A stretch of DNA of 11,901 bases from Clostridiales bacterium UBA1380. GTDB taxonomy: Bacteria > Bacillota > Clostridia > Oscillospirales > CAG-272. Below, piece after piece: positions 1 through 6,674 of the stretch. Position 1 is the first letter of the stretch, and each line of letters starts with the position of its first letter. The stretch covers positions 11,410-23,310 of the forward strand of contig DBRA01000017.1 of assembly GCA_002305445.1 (NCBI GenBank), written 5' to 3'. The position numbers and the translations under genes were made by a program. The notes under the pieces are model-generated. The model searched no databases. It was not told where the DNA came from and saw only the letters and a program-made list of their open reading frames with translations.

Positions 1-89
1 CCGGGGGCGGGCGGTGTGTTCGATACGATCCGTTTGCCGTCCGGCTGCGGAACGCCGTTTGCGGATTTTTTATCCTTCATCTCAGACAT
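1..89 (-). CDS. Second ABC exporter half-subunit (N-terminal fragment, runs off left edge)
   Basis: Only the first 29 codons lie in the window. The start ATG (89-87) sits 8 bases inside the end of the preceding ABC gene (shared ATGTCTGA) and has a near-perfect ribosome binding site, AAAGGAGGTG, just upstream. The visible residues are hydrophilic and rich in Lys, Pro, Gly and Asn (beginning MSEMKDKKSANGVPQ). That is the usual look of the cytoplasmic tail of the second subunit of a heterodimeric multidrug ABC exporter. No transmembrane or nucleotide-binding part is visible, so the identity rests on operon position and on the upstream subunit carrying the degenerate ATP site. I infer that this partner supplies the catalytic Glu and the switch His. 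Confidence 0.7.
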   Translation of the reverse strand, partial: MSEMKDKKSANGVPQPDGKRIVSNTPPAP

Positions 90-1878
90 TTGCGTCCACC
101 TCCTTTCCCTCGGCCTCGAGCGAGCCGCTCTTCACCTGCGAGTCGTATATGTCGCGGTATGTCGCCGACGTGCGCAGCAGCGCTTCGTGCGTGTCGAACG
201 CGGTTATGCGCCCGTTTTCAATGACCGCGATGCGGTCGGCGCTGCGCACCGACGCGATGCGCTGCGCGATCATTATGACGGTCGTGCCGGCGAGCTTCTC
301 GCGGAGCGCCTTCTGCAGACGCGCCTCGGTGCCGAGGTCGAGCGCGGATGTGGAGTCGTCGAAGATTATGATCTCCGGCTTCTTCAGTATCGCGCGCGCG
401 ATCGCAAGGCGCTGCTTCTGGCCGCCGGAGAGCGACGCGCCCTTCTCGGCGATCCATGTGTTGTAGCCGTCCGCGAAGCCGGAGACGAAGTCGTCCGCCT
501 GCGCGATCTTCGCGGCTTCCCGCACCTCCTCGTCGGATGCGGAGGGGTCGCCCCAGCGCAGATTGTCGTAGACCGTGCCGGAGAAGAGCTCGCTCTTCTG
601 CAGCACGATGCCGATCTTAGAGCGCAGCGCGTCGATGTCCCATTCGCGTACGTCGACGCCGTCGACGCGCACGGAGCCGCCCGTCACGTCATAGAAGCGC
701 GGTATGAGGCTGACGAGCGAGGTCTTGCCGGAGCCGGTCGAGCCGATAACGGCGATTATCTCGCCCTTCTTTATTTTAAAGCTGATGTCGGAGAGGACGG
801 GCGTGCCCGACGCGCTCGGATACGAGAACGAGACGCGGTCGAACTCGACCGTGCCGGTCTCCGCGCCGGTCTTCGGGGACGCGGGGGACGTGATGTCCGG
901 CTCAGACGCGAGCAGCTCGCGGACGCGGTCGGCGCTGACCTTGCCGCGCGAAAGCTGCTGGAACATCATCGACACCATCATTATGGAGCCGAGGATGCTC
1001 GTGATGTACGTCGCCGCCGCCATGACGTCGCCGACGTTCATCGCCGCCGCTTCGACCTCGTAGCCGCCGATGTATATGACGGTGACGACGGCGGTGTTCA
1101 TGACGATCATCATGAACGGCCAGACGAGCGACATCAGCCGGCCGACCTTCAGCGACACGTCGCGGTAATCGCGGTTGGCGACGTCGAAGCGGTTTATCTC
1201 ATACTCCTCGCGGCCGAACGCCTTGACGACGCGCGCGCCGTTCACGTTCTCCTGAACGACCGCGTTCAGGCGGTCGAGCTTTTTCTGAACGGATAAAAAC
1301 AGCGGATTCGCTTTAATGACGATCATCGCGACGAGAAAGAGCATAAACGGAATGAGCGCCGCGACGACGTACGAGAACTTGACGTTCAGCGATAAACATA
1401 TGACGAAGCCGCCGACAAGGAACATCGGCGCGCGGACGAACATGCGCAGTATCATCGCCACAAGGTCCTGCAGCGTCGTTATGTCGTTCGTCAGCCTTGT
1501 GACGAGCGAGCCGGTCGTTATCGCGTCCGTCTGTCCGAGCGACAGCGACATCACGCGGCTGTACGCGTCGACGCGCACGTCGTTTCCGAAGCCCTGCGAA
1601 GCGACGGATGCCGTCCACGCGCAGGCGAGACCCGCCGCGCCGCCGAGCGCGGCGCACACGAGCATCTGCAGGCCTACGACGAGGATGAGCCTCACGTCGC
1701 CGCCGAGAACGCCTTCGTTTACGATGCGCGACATAAGCTTGGGCAGCAGCAGGTCGATGCCGACCTCCCCCGCCATAAAAATCGGTGAGATCAGCGCGTA
1801 CAGCCAGTACGGCTTGAGATACCGCACAAACGACACGCGCGGTTTTGTGCTTTTATTCTTCATCCCTGAACTGCTCAA
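82..1878 (-). CDS. ABC exporter half-subunit, fused permease and ATPase with degenerate ATP site
   Basis: A full-length type IV ABC half-exporter of 598 residues. Membrane helices fill residues 25-310 and the nucleotide-binding domain covers about 343-580. Visible motifs: Walker A GSTGSGKT (379-386), Q-loop Gln427, signature LSGGQKQR (483-490), Walker B IIIFDDSTSALD (503-514). Two key positions are altered. The catalytic Glu after Walker B is Asp508, and the switch His is Gln539 (IAQR). This pairing is typical of the degenerate subunit of heterodimeric exporters such as LmrCD or TM287/288 types, and fits the partner gene that overlaps its 3' end. It probably exports drugs or lipophilic compounds; the substrate cannot be told. 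The start is taken as TTG at 1878, because AAAGGAG lies 9 bases before it. An ATG five codons later (1863) has no well-spaced ribosome binding site. The gene overlaps the end of the MarR gene, so the three are probably translationally coupled. Confidence 0.95.
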   Translation of the reverse strand: MSSSGMKNKSTKPRVSFVRYLKPYWLYALISPIFMAGEVGIDLLLPKLMSRIVNEGVLGGDVRLILVVGLQMLVCAALGGAAGLACAWTASVASQGFGNDVRVDAYSRVMSLSLGQTDAITTGSLVTRLTNDITTLQDLVAMILRMFVRAPMFLVGGFVICLSLNVKFSYVVAALIPFMLFLVAMIVIKANPLFLSVQKKLDRLNAVVQENVNGARVVKAFGREEYEINRFDVANRDYRDVSLKVGRLMSLVWPFMMIVMNTAVVTVIYIGGYEVEAAAMNVGDVMAAATYITSILGSIMMVSMMFQQLSRGKVSADRVRELLASEPDITSPASPKTGAETGTVEFDRVSFSYPSASGTPVLSDISFKIKKGEIIAVIGSTGSGKTSLVSLIPRFYDVTGGSVRVDGVDVREWDIDALRSKIGIVLQKSELFSGTVYDNLRWGDPSASDEEVREAAKIAQADDFVSGFADGYNTWIAEKGASLSGGQKQRLAIARAILKKPEIIIFDDSTSALDLGTEARLQKALREKLAGTTVIMIAQRIASVRSADRIAVIENGRITAFDTHEALLRTSATYRDIYDSQVKSGSLEAEGKEVDANV

Positions 1879-2350
1879 ACTGTTCGTCTCCTTTGATAAT
1901 GTTCGCGCGCATGCGGCGGAGGTATCCGAGGAGCTGCTGCTCCTCCTCCGCCGATATGCCTGTCATGGCGAGCGCTTCCTCCTCTTTGATGAGCGAGAGC
2001 ATCTTCCGGTCGAGCTCGCGGCCTTTTTCGGTGATGTAGACGCGGGTCGCGCGCAGATCGAAGCTGTCGGGCCTGCGCTCTACGAGCCCCTCCTTCTCCA
2101 TCTTCTGAAGCGTCACGCTGACGGTCGGCGCCTTCAGGTGCGTACGGTTTACGAGATCGAGCTGCGTCACGCCGTCGCGGTGCGCCAGCTCGATTAAAAG
2201 CGAGCGGTAGCTACGCTGCGCGAGGTTTTTCTCCGTGTTGACGGCTTTTATGTGGCACTGCATGATGCGCATTATCTCGTTTATGAGCATCAGCGGCGTT
2301 TCGCGCGGCGGCCAATGATCGTCGCGCGGTTTATTTTTGTCGTTATCCAA
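1853..2350 (-). CDS. MarR-family transcriptional regulator
   Basis: A 165-residue winged-helix regulator. The recognition region reads VTQLDLVNRTHLKAPTVSVTLQKMEKEGLVERRP, given here only as a landmark at about residues 61-95 (TQLDL, KAPTVS, LVERRP), followed by the wing DLRATRVYITEKG with the MarR-type Asp-x-Arg pattern. Helices at both ends should form the dimer interface. I choose TTG at 2350 as start because AGGTGG lies 5 bases upstream; GTG at 2359 is possible but would put that ribosome binding site inside the gene. It is the first gene of an operon with two ABC exporter genes, the classic arrangement of a ligand-sensing repressor that controls its own exporter. A consensus promoter with overlapping and adjacent inverted repeats lies directly upstream, which supports autorepression. 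The ligand is unknown. Confidence 0.9.
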   Translation of the reverse strand: MDNDKNKPRDDHWPPRETPLMLINEIMRIMQCHIKAVNTEKNLAQRSYRSLLIELAHRDGVTQLDLVNRTHLKAPTVSVTLQKMEKEGLVERRPDSFDLRATRVYITEKGRELDRKMLSLIKEEEALAMTGISAEEEQQLLGYLRRMRANIIKGDEQFEQFRDEE

Positions 2351-2387
2351 ACATACCACCTTCGTCTATAAATTAGTTTACGTATAA

Positions 2388-2416
2388 ATTATATTTACGG
2401 CGCGTTGCCGCGTCAA
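2388..2416 (-). promoter_or_regulatory. SigA-type promoter of the MarR-ABC operon
   Basis: On the minus strand the -35 box TTGACG (2416-2411) and the -10 box TATAAT (2393-2388) are separated by exactly 17 bases. Transcription should start near 2381, giving a leader of about 30 bases. The -10 box lies within an imperfect inverted repeat at 2381-2399 (7 of 9 positions pair, outer arms CGTA/TACG), a plausible operator where MarR would block RNA polymerase. Confidence 0.8.
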
Positions 2417-2422
2417 TAGTTT

Positions 2423-2450
2423 ATTTGTAAACAAATTTATTTTTGTAAAT
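2423..2450. promoter_or_regulatory. Probable MarR operator: inverted repeat plus extra half-site
   Basis: ATTTGT-AA-ACAAAT (2423-2436) is a perfect 6-base-arm inverted repeat directly upstream of the -35 box. A further TTTGTAAAT (2442-2450) repeats one half of it. Size, AT-richness and position suit a MarR dimer site, but no binding is shown by the sequence itself. The pair could also serve a divergent plus-strand transcript. Confidence 0.5.
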
Positions 2451-2516
2451 ATCACGCGCGCGATATATTAAATCACACGGAAGCAAAATGCTTTACACCC
2501 CTCTCCCGTAAAAGGC

Positions 2517-2550
2517 CGCGCCGGCAGAACGGGACTGCCGGCGCGTTTTT
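2517..2550 (+). terminator. Strong hairpin terminator with no annotated gene upstream
   Basis: A perfect 11-base stem (CGCGCCGGCAG at 2517-2527, CTGCCGGCGCG at 2535-2545) with loop AACGGGA is followed by TTTTT (2546-2550). The plus-strand T-run points to a plus-strand transcript, yet the only sequence between the divergent MarR promoter and this hairpin is about 100 bases. A seven-codon reading frame (MLYTPLP, ATG at 2489, GGAAG upstream) lies in that gap. The minus-strand flank has only TTTT after a GC spacer, so termination in that direction would be weak. Confidence 0.7.
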
Positions 2551-2772
2551 CCGCCGCTGCCGCGGTTTGTTATACGTATATTTAAGGATGCATAACGCAG
2601 TTATGTACGTGCGCGAAACACGATCCGTATAATCTAACAATACTTCCATATATTTTGTATTTATTTTTTGTGCAATATCATGTATAATAGTTCTCGTCGA
2701 TGACACCGGCACGAAAGATCAGGCGATCACAGCCGTGATTATCGAAAACAGTAACACGCAAAGGAGCAAGAC
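2551..2772 (+). promoter_or_regulatory. Upstream region of the LysM-CAP gene with -10 box
   Basis: A TATAAT at 2683-2688 lies about 85 bases before the start codon of the LysM-CAP gene; I see no convincing -35 box at the right spacing. The tract 2640-2690 is very AT-rich. Two inverted repeats lie further upstream: TATACGTATA (2571-2580) and CATAAC-GCA-GTTATG (2591-2605). They are possible regulator sites but nothing in the window names the regulator. I see no gene in this stretch. Confidence 0.45.
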
Positions 2773-3381
2773 ATGAAGAAGAAAATCATAATGCTGCTGT
2801 TAGCTGTCTCTTTCATTATTTCTATGTTGGTAGTACCGGCGATGGCCGCCACCACTCACACCGTTGTGAGCGGGGATACGATGTGGAAAATCGCCAGCAA
2901 ATACAAAGTAGGCGTAAGCGAAATCATTTCGGCGAATCCTCAGATAAAGAATCCCGACCTGATCTATCCGAGCCAGAAGATCACGATTCCGACCACCGAC
3001 TCCGCTGTTCTCAATTATGAGCAGGAAGTCGTACGTCTCGTCAATATAGAGAGAGCCAAATACGGTCTCAAACCGCTCACGATGAACTGGGAGCTCCAGA
3101 GAGTCGCGAGATACAAATCCCAGGACATGCACGATAAGAAATACTTCTCGCACACGAGTCCTACATACGGTTCTCCGTTTGATATGATGAAGTCGTTCGG
3201 CATCTCCTACCGCACGGCCGGCGAAAACATCGCCATGGGCTATGCGACCCCGCAGGCGGTCGTTACCGGCTGGATGAATTCCAGCGGCCACCGCGCCAAC
3301 ATCCTCAACGGCAACTTCACGCAGATCGGCGTTGGTTATGTTGCGGACGGCAAATACTGGACCCAGATGTTCATTGGTTAA
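2773..3381 (+). CDS. Secreted LysM-CAP (YkwD/SCP-like) cell-wall protein
   Basis: A 202-residue exported protein. Residues 1-25 form a signal peptide (Lys-rich start, hydrophobic core, cleavage likely after AMA). A LysM peptidoglycan-binding repeat follows at about 29-73 (HTVVSGDTMWKIASKY, with YPSQKITIP at its end). A CAP domain covers about 80-202: His127 in HTSP, Glu151 in AGENIAMG, His173 in GHRANIL and the closing GVGYV...YWTQMFIG strand, all expected for the CAP cavity. Many Firmicutes have such proteins; spore-coat (SafA/YkwD-like) or vegetative wall roles are both possible, and the biochemical activity of bacterial CAP domains is not settled. AAAGGAG lies 6 bases before the ATG. It is a single gene, with tandem terminators behind it. 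Its codon use looks lower in G+C than the ABC operon to the left. Confidence 0.93.
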   Translation: MKKKIIMLLLAVSFIISMLVVPAMAATTHTVVSGDTMWKIASKYKVGVSEIISANPQIKNPDLIYPSQKITIPTTDSAVLNYEQEVVRLVNIERAKYGLKPLTMNWELQRVARYKSQDMHDKKYFSHTSPTYGSPFDMMKSFGISYRTAGENIAMGYATPQAVVTGWMNSSGHRANILNGNFTQIGVGYVADGKYWTQMFIG

Positions 3382-3462
3382 TCAATAAAACAGATTAAGG
3401 GAAAAGAAGCTGATAAAGGATCAGAAACAGAAATAGAATAGAAATAAGAGACAAAGCTAAGG

Positions 3463-3494
3463 CGGGAGGATACGATAAAGGTATCCTCCCGTTT
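3463..3494 (+). terminator. First hairpin after the LysM-CAP gene
   Basis: Perfect 11-base stem (CGGGAGGATAC at 3463-3473, GTATCCTCCCG at 3481-3491) with loop GATAAAG, followed only by TTT. The weak T-run suggests a leaky terminator or a 3'-end stabiliser; a stronger terminator follows 15 bases later. Confidence 0.65.
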
Positions 3495-3614
3495 CAGCGT
3501 CCGCATCGGGAGAGCGCTTGCATGGCGCTCTCCTTTTTGCTTTAACATCCGGTGAGTACCCCCTCCCGCCTCAGCATCCGCATCGGACGGGCGCGTGCAA
3601 GTCATTTACTTTTT
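3485..3614 (+). repeat. Imperfect tandem duplication spanning the terminator module (two copies, 77-base period)
   Basis: Copy one (3485-3522) and copy two (3562-3599) share CCTCCCG, CAGC, TCCGCATCGG, GCGC and TGCA in the same order and spacing, 31 of 38 positions by eye. Both are followed 10-11 bases later by TTTTTGC (3534-3540 and 3610-3616). In copy one the second half folds into the main terminator; in copy two the pairing arm has diverged and the hairpin is lost. Beyond 3620, to 3782, I see no gene: only a short self-complementary tract CGAAGCGCTTCG (3626-3637) followed by TGTTTTT, and an AT-rich run before the next gene. Confidence 0.6.
3509..3538 (+). terminator. Main terminator of the LysM-CAP gene
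   Basis: Perfect 9-base stem (GGAGAGCGC at 3509-3517, GCGCTCTCC at 3525-3533) with loop TTGCATG and a TTTTT tail (3534-3538). This is a typical intrinsic terminator on the plus strand. Confidence 0.85.
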
Positions 3615-3782
3615 GCGAGCGAGCGCGAAGCGCTTCGTGTTTTTCCGCATCAGGCGAATGATGCGGACATATGATTTACCGACGCCGCGGTTCCGGCACT
3701 CTTATAATATGCTGTCATATAATGGATATAGATACCCGGCGTTTCTTAATATTTTACATAAAATAACAGAGGTCGGATCAAT

Positions 3783-4352
3783 ATGTATCAACCGATATTC
3801 AGCAGGGGTTTGAGCGGCAGCCAGCTCCGGCTGTCAAACACGATGCGGCAGTTATGGAACGAGCACGTACTGTGGACGCGGATGTTCATCCTCAGCACGG
3901 CGTTCAATCTGCCCGATCTGCAGTTCGTCGCAGACAGGCTAATGCAGAATCCGGACGACTTCGCCGATGCGCTGAAACCGTATTACGGCGAACGTAAAGC
4001 CGCGCAGTTCAAGCAGCTTTTAACGGAGCACCTTTCGATCGCGGGCAAGCTGGTCAACGCCGCGAAGGCCGGCAACACAACCGAAGCGGACTTACAGCGC
4101 AGAAGCTGGTACATGAACGCCGAGGACATCGCGCGGTTCTTAGCCATGATTAACCGCTACTGGAGCGAAAAAGAGTGGAAGGATATGCTGTTCGAGCATC
4201 TGCGGCTGACGGAGGAAGAAGCGGCGTACATTCTCGGCGGCAAATACTTCAAGAGCATCGACAAGTACGACGAAATACAGGCGGAGGCGATGAAGATGGC
4301 CGACGTGATGACCGACGGCATCATCCGCCAGTTCCGCGTGCAGCATACGTAA
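3783..4352 (+). CDS. Conserved helical protein of unknown function
   Basis: A 189-residue soluble protein predicted to be nearly all alpha-helical, with no signal peptide and no membrane segment. Characteristic stretches are LWNEHVLWTRMFILS (about 24-38), LMQNPDDFADALKPYYG (about 53-69), LLTEHLSIAGKLV (about 79-91), a middle Trp followed by NAEDIARFLAMINRYWSEKEW (about 109-132) and a closing MADVMTDGIIRQF. I recognise this pattern as a widespread Firmicutes family, which I recall being labelled 'acetylglutamate kinase' in databases. Nothing here resembles an amino-acid kinase fold or its glycine-rich loops, so I treat that name as an error. The repeated Trp/His/Glu-rich helices could bind a cofactor or metal, but this is only a guess. 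The ribosome binding site is modest (GAGG about 9 bases before ATG). It stands alone, with a strong terminator 9 bases after the stop. Confidence 0.8.
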   Translation: MYQPIFSRGLSGSQLRLSNTMRQLWNEHVLWTRMFILSTAFNLPDLQFVADRLMQNPDDFADALKPYYGERKAAQFKQLLTEHLSIAGKLVNAAKAGNTTEADLQRRSWYMNAEDIARFLAMINRYWSEKEWKDMLFEHLRLTEEEAAYILGGKYFKSIDKYDEIQAEAMKMADVMTDGIIRQFRVQHT

Positions 4353-4399
4353 AAAAAATCGACCGCACAAAAGCGCGGCGGCTTTTGCGCGGTCTTTTT
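4351..4399. terminator. Bidirectional terminator between convergent genes
   Basis: Stem GACCGC + CAAAAGC (4361-4374, one A-C mismatch) pairs with GCTTTTG + GCGGTC (4381-4394) around loop GCGGCG. On the plus strand TTTTT follows (4395-4399); on the minus strand the run of eight A at 4351-4358 gives TTTTTTTT. It therefore serves the helical-protein gene and, about 210 bases past its stop, the convergent diguanylate cyclase gene. Between 4400 and 4605 I see no supportable gene. Confidence 0.85.
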
Positions 4400-4605
4400 A
4401 TATGCATTCGTCGGATGCGCGAAGCTGATCTGAAGATCGAACAGCGGCCTGTCGGGATAAAGCTCCGGACCGTCCCGCGGGTGCTCGTCGGACAACGACG
4501 CGGGGGTTGATGATTTATTCGCTCGTACCGCCGCCTGAGAGCTGCGATTTCAGGGGCAGCGCCGCTCTGATTATAATTTCAGGCTGCTTGGGGGTTCAGG
4601 TGGTT

Positions 4606-6306
4606 TCACACATAAAACTCTATCTGGTTACGCCCGTTTCCCTTGGCTGCGTACAGCGCCTTGTCCGCCTTTCTGAACAGCTCGTCGTACGACGCCTCGC
4701 CGTCATACATCGCCACGCCGATGCTGACGGTGACGGCCACGTCCGTGTTCAGCTCCGTCACCGTATCCATGAGCCGCCGGCACCTGGACAGCACAAAGTC
4801 ACGCGACGGTATGTCGCTCATGTAAACGCAGAACTCGTCGCCGCCCATCCGGCCGATGATGTCTGTCTTCCGGAACGACCTCGCCAGCGCCTTGCCGATG
4901 TTGATCAGCACCTTGTCGCCCTGCAGGTGGCCGTATGTATCGTTGATGTACTTGAATTTGTCGCAGTCCATCAGAAGCATCGCGTCGTTTGCCGCGCCGC
5001 TCTTTATCCTTTCGGCGATAAGGGTTCTCATCGTGACGGCGTTGTAAAGGCCGGTCAGACCGTCCGTCTCCGACTTTTTGATAAGCTCCTTTCTCACCGT
5101 CTCCTCTTCGTTTATGTCTATCAGCTTTCCTATGATGGAGTCGACCTTTCCGTGGTCGTCGTATAAAAACGAGTTGACAGATTTGAAAAGCCGCCTGCTG
5201 CCGTCGGAGACCGTCAGCTCGATGACCGGTATCGTGTTCTCGCGGTTCTTCAGCGCGAGATTGAACGCGTTCTTCAAATCGTCGAAGTTATCAGCGCCGC
5301 CGAACAGCTCCTCGCATGATTTCGACAGATCCAGCTGCTTGGATTTGACGTGATACTCGTATAAAAACTCGTTCGACGTCTGTGACAGCAGCTGGTACCT
5401 CTCGTACTGGTGCTTGATCTCGTTCTTCGACCTGACGTTCAGAATTATGCTGAACACCAACACCGTTATTATCAGTATCGTTATGATGTGCAGCTGCAGT
5501 CCGTACACATGAAAAATCATCGGGACCGTTATCTTCCTGTCGACCCGGGCGGCCGCATTCAGAATAAAGATGCTCAGACTTGTTTCGTCGATCGATGAAA
5601 TCGCTTTGTTTATGATGGAAAGCAGCATGTCATCGTCTTTGATGAAGGCTATGCAGTATTTTCTCTGATCCATCTGCCGGGGAACCGTTATAATGTTCCG
5701 GTAGTTGTTACGCACCATGTAATAAGCGACCGAATAGGCGTTTCCGTAGCCGTAATCGGCTTTGCCGCTTTCCACGGCGTCTAAACACTCTTCCCGCGTA
5801 TTGAAGTAAACGGTGTTTTCCTCTTTTATGCCTTCCGGCAGGGAGGTGCCCTTTATTGCGGCATATTTTTTGCCGTCCAGCTCATCCGGATCGACGGATG
5901 TGTTCATGAAAATTATGAGGTCGGCGCTTAAATACGGTATCGAATGGTCAATATTCGGAAGGCTATCTTTCTCGAGCACGCCGAACACTATATCGGCGTC
6001 GGATTGCAGGCTTTCTTCTATGGTAGAAAAAAGCTCGTATTCGAAGCTGAGTCCGGTCATCGCGGACACCTTTTCGAGAACGTCTATCGAAATGCCCTTG
6101 ATGCTGCCATCCGAATCCCGGTACTGAATCGGCGCCGTGCCGTCGAGCGACGCGGCCTTTATAACGCCCCTGTTCTTTACGTATTCGTACTCATCCCGCG
6201 TCAGCGTCAGCGACTGAGGTTCCTTCGCCGACACCGCCGGCGCCGCCAATGCTAAAACGACGATTGCCGATATCAGTATTCTGAAAAATATCTTAAATTG
6301 CTTCAT
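4606..6306 (-). CDS. Membrane diguanylate cyclase with extracellular solute-binding (SBP_bac_3) sensor
   Basis: A 566-residue sensor enzyme that should make cyclic di-GMP from two GTP. Residues 1-27 are a signal sequence (AVSA end). A family 3 solute-binding domain follows (about 34-257) outside the cell, then one membrane helix (about 267-289, rich in Ile/Leu/Val). A PAS-like cytoplasmic region (about 300-400) precedes the GGDEF domain (about 411-566). The active loop is intact GGDEF (488-492), with metal-site Asp447 (LLMDCDKF) and Asn455. The inhibitory I-site RxxD is present (R479-K-T-D482, five residues before GGDEF), so product inhibition is expected. A ligand, perhaps an amino acid, probably controls activity across the membrane. 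The start is ATG 6306, with CGGAG 8 bases upstream. An in-frame extension to 6450 has no ribosome binding site and would spoil the signal peptide. It has its own promoter and a long leader. Confidence 0.93.
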   Translation of the reverse strand: MKQFKIFFRILISAIVVLALAAPAVSAKEPQSLTLTRDEYEYVKNRGVIKAASLDGTAPIQYRDSDGSIKGISIDVLEKVSAMTGLSFEYELFSTIEESLQSDADIVFGVLEKDSLPNIDHSIPYLSADLIIFMNTSVDPDELDGKKYAAIKGTSLPEGIKEENTVYFNTREECLDAVESGKADYGYGNAYSVAYYMVRNNYRNIITVPRQMDQRKYCIAFIKDDDMLLSIINKAISSIDETSLSIFILNAAARVDRKITVPMIFHVYGLQLHIITILIITVLVFSIILNVRSKNEIKHQYERYQLLSQTSNEFLYEYHVKSKQLDLSKSCEELFGGADNFDDLKNAFNLALKNRENTIPVIELTVSDGSRRLFKSVNSFLYDDHGKVDSIIGKLIDINEEETVRKELIKKSETDGLTGLYNAVTMRTLIAERIKSGAANDAMLLMDCDKFKYINDTYGHLQGDKVLINIGKALARSFRKTDIIGRMGGDEFCVYMSDIPSRDFVLSRCRRLMDTVTELNTDVAVTVSIGVAMYDGEASYDELFRKADKALYAAKGNGRNQIEFYV

Positions 6307-6456
6307 GTCGATTACTCCGAATAATTGGTAAACGTGTGCGGTTTGACCGGTCGCAGATTGTGTCGTCCGTGTTATTGTTAAATGCCCGTATGGGTGCGGC
6401 TGATCGCGGCACGAACTTTTTGCGTTATATAAAAAAGCACATCGCCTCATAATATT

Positions 6457-6489
6457 GTCGATTCAACTCGTTTTACGCAGCTGTTCGAC
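6457..6489 (-). promoter_or_regulatory. Hairpin in the 5' leader of the diguanylate cyclase mRNA
   Basis: On the minus strand GTCGA, CAGCT and CGT (from 6489) pair with ACG, AGTTG and TCGAC (to 6457), with single-base bulges and an AAA loop, about 13 pairs including one G-U. It starts roughly 17 bases after the predicted transcription start in a leader of about 200 bases. I looked for the conserved core of cyclic di-GMP riboswitches and did not see it. The leader may act in RNA stability or translation control, or the hairpin may be chance. Confidence 0.4.
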
Positions 6490-6512
6490 GAATAATCAAG
6501 GGTGTTATGTTC

Positions 6513-6541
6513 ACTATACATTAACACGTCACATAAATCAA
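6513..6541 (-). promoter_or_regulatory. SigA-type promoter of the diguanylate cyclase gene
   Basis: Minus-strand -35 TTGATT (6541-6536) and -10 TATAGT (6518-6513) with a 17-base spacer. Transcription would start near 6506, leaving a 5' leader of about 200 bases before the ATG at 6306. The region upstream (6541-6625) is strongly AT-rich. Confidence 0.65.
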
Positions 6542-6626
6542 GATATCTTTTGTTTGTTTTCATATTGTTTTTGAATTTTTTTGTAACCTTATTACTTTCT
6601 TTCGTTTAATCTATGAAAAGACAACG

Positions 6627-6663
6627 AAAAATCAAAGGCGCCCTGAGTTTATCTCAGAGCGCC
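6627..6663 (-). terminator. Minus-strand terminator after the decayed gene
   Basis: On the minus strand GGCGCTCTGAG (6663-6653), loop ATAAA, then CTCAGGGCGCC (6647-6637) forms an 11-pair stem with one G-U, followed by TTTGATTTTT (6636-6627). The plus-strand flank has no T-run, so it acts on minus-strand transcripts. It insulates the diguanylate cyclase promoter from genes to its right. Confidence 0.8.
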
Positions 6664-6674
6664 GCTTTGCCCGT

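Noticed and set aside
16..1296. Long plus-strand open frame of 426 codons opposite the ABC gene
   Set aside because: It is antisense to a clear ABC exporter, is dominated by Arg, Ala, Asp and Val as expected from a GC-rich shadow frame, and has no ribosome binding site.
2473..2712. Minus-strand frame of 79 codons between MarR and the LysM-CAP gene
   Set aside because: It runs through the orphan terminator hairpin and the AT-rich promoter region, has no ribosome binding site and no protein-like pattern.
3595..3813. Plus-strand frame of 72 codons before the helical-protein gene
   Set aside because: It overlaps the decayed repeat copy and the start of the next gene, has no ribosome binding site, and its composition looks like translated intergenic DNA.
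4400..4560. Minus-strand frame upstream of the bidirectional terminator with sequence such as ELYPDRPLFDLQISFAHP
   Set aside because: It briefly looks protein-like, but it has no ribosome binding site, reads into the terminator and then antisense through the helical-protein gene. At most a very old remnant; not supportable.
6307..6450. Longer start for the diguanylate cyclase (48 extra residues)
   Set aside because: The extension has no ribosome binding site, is compositionally unlike the protein and would displace the signal sequence from the N-terminus.
6307..6506. Cyclic di-GMP riboswitch in the leader of the diguanylate cyclase gene
   Set aside because: Tempting by context, but I could not find the conserved GEMM core or a matching pair of helices; only an unrelated hairpin is visible.
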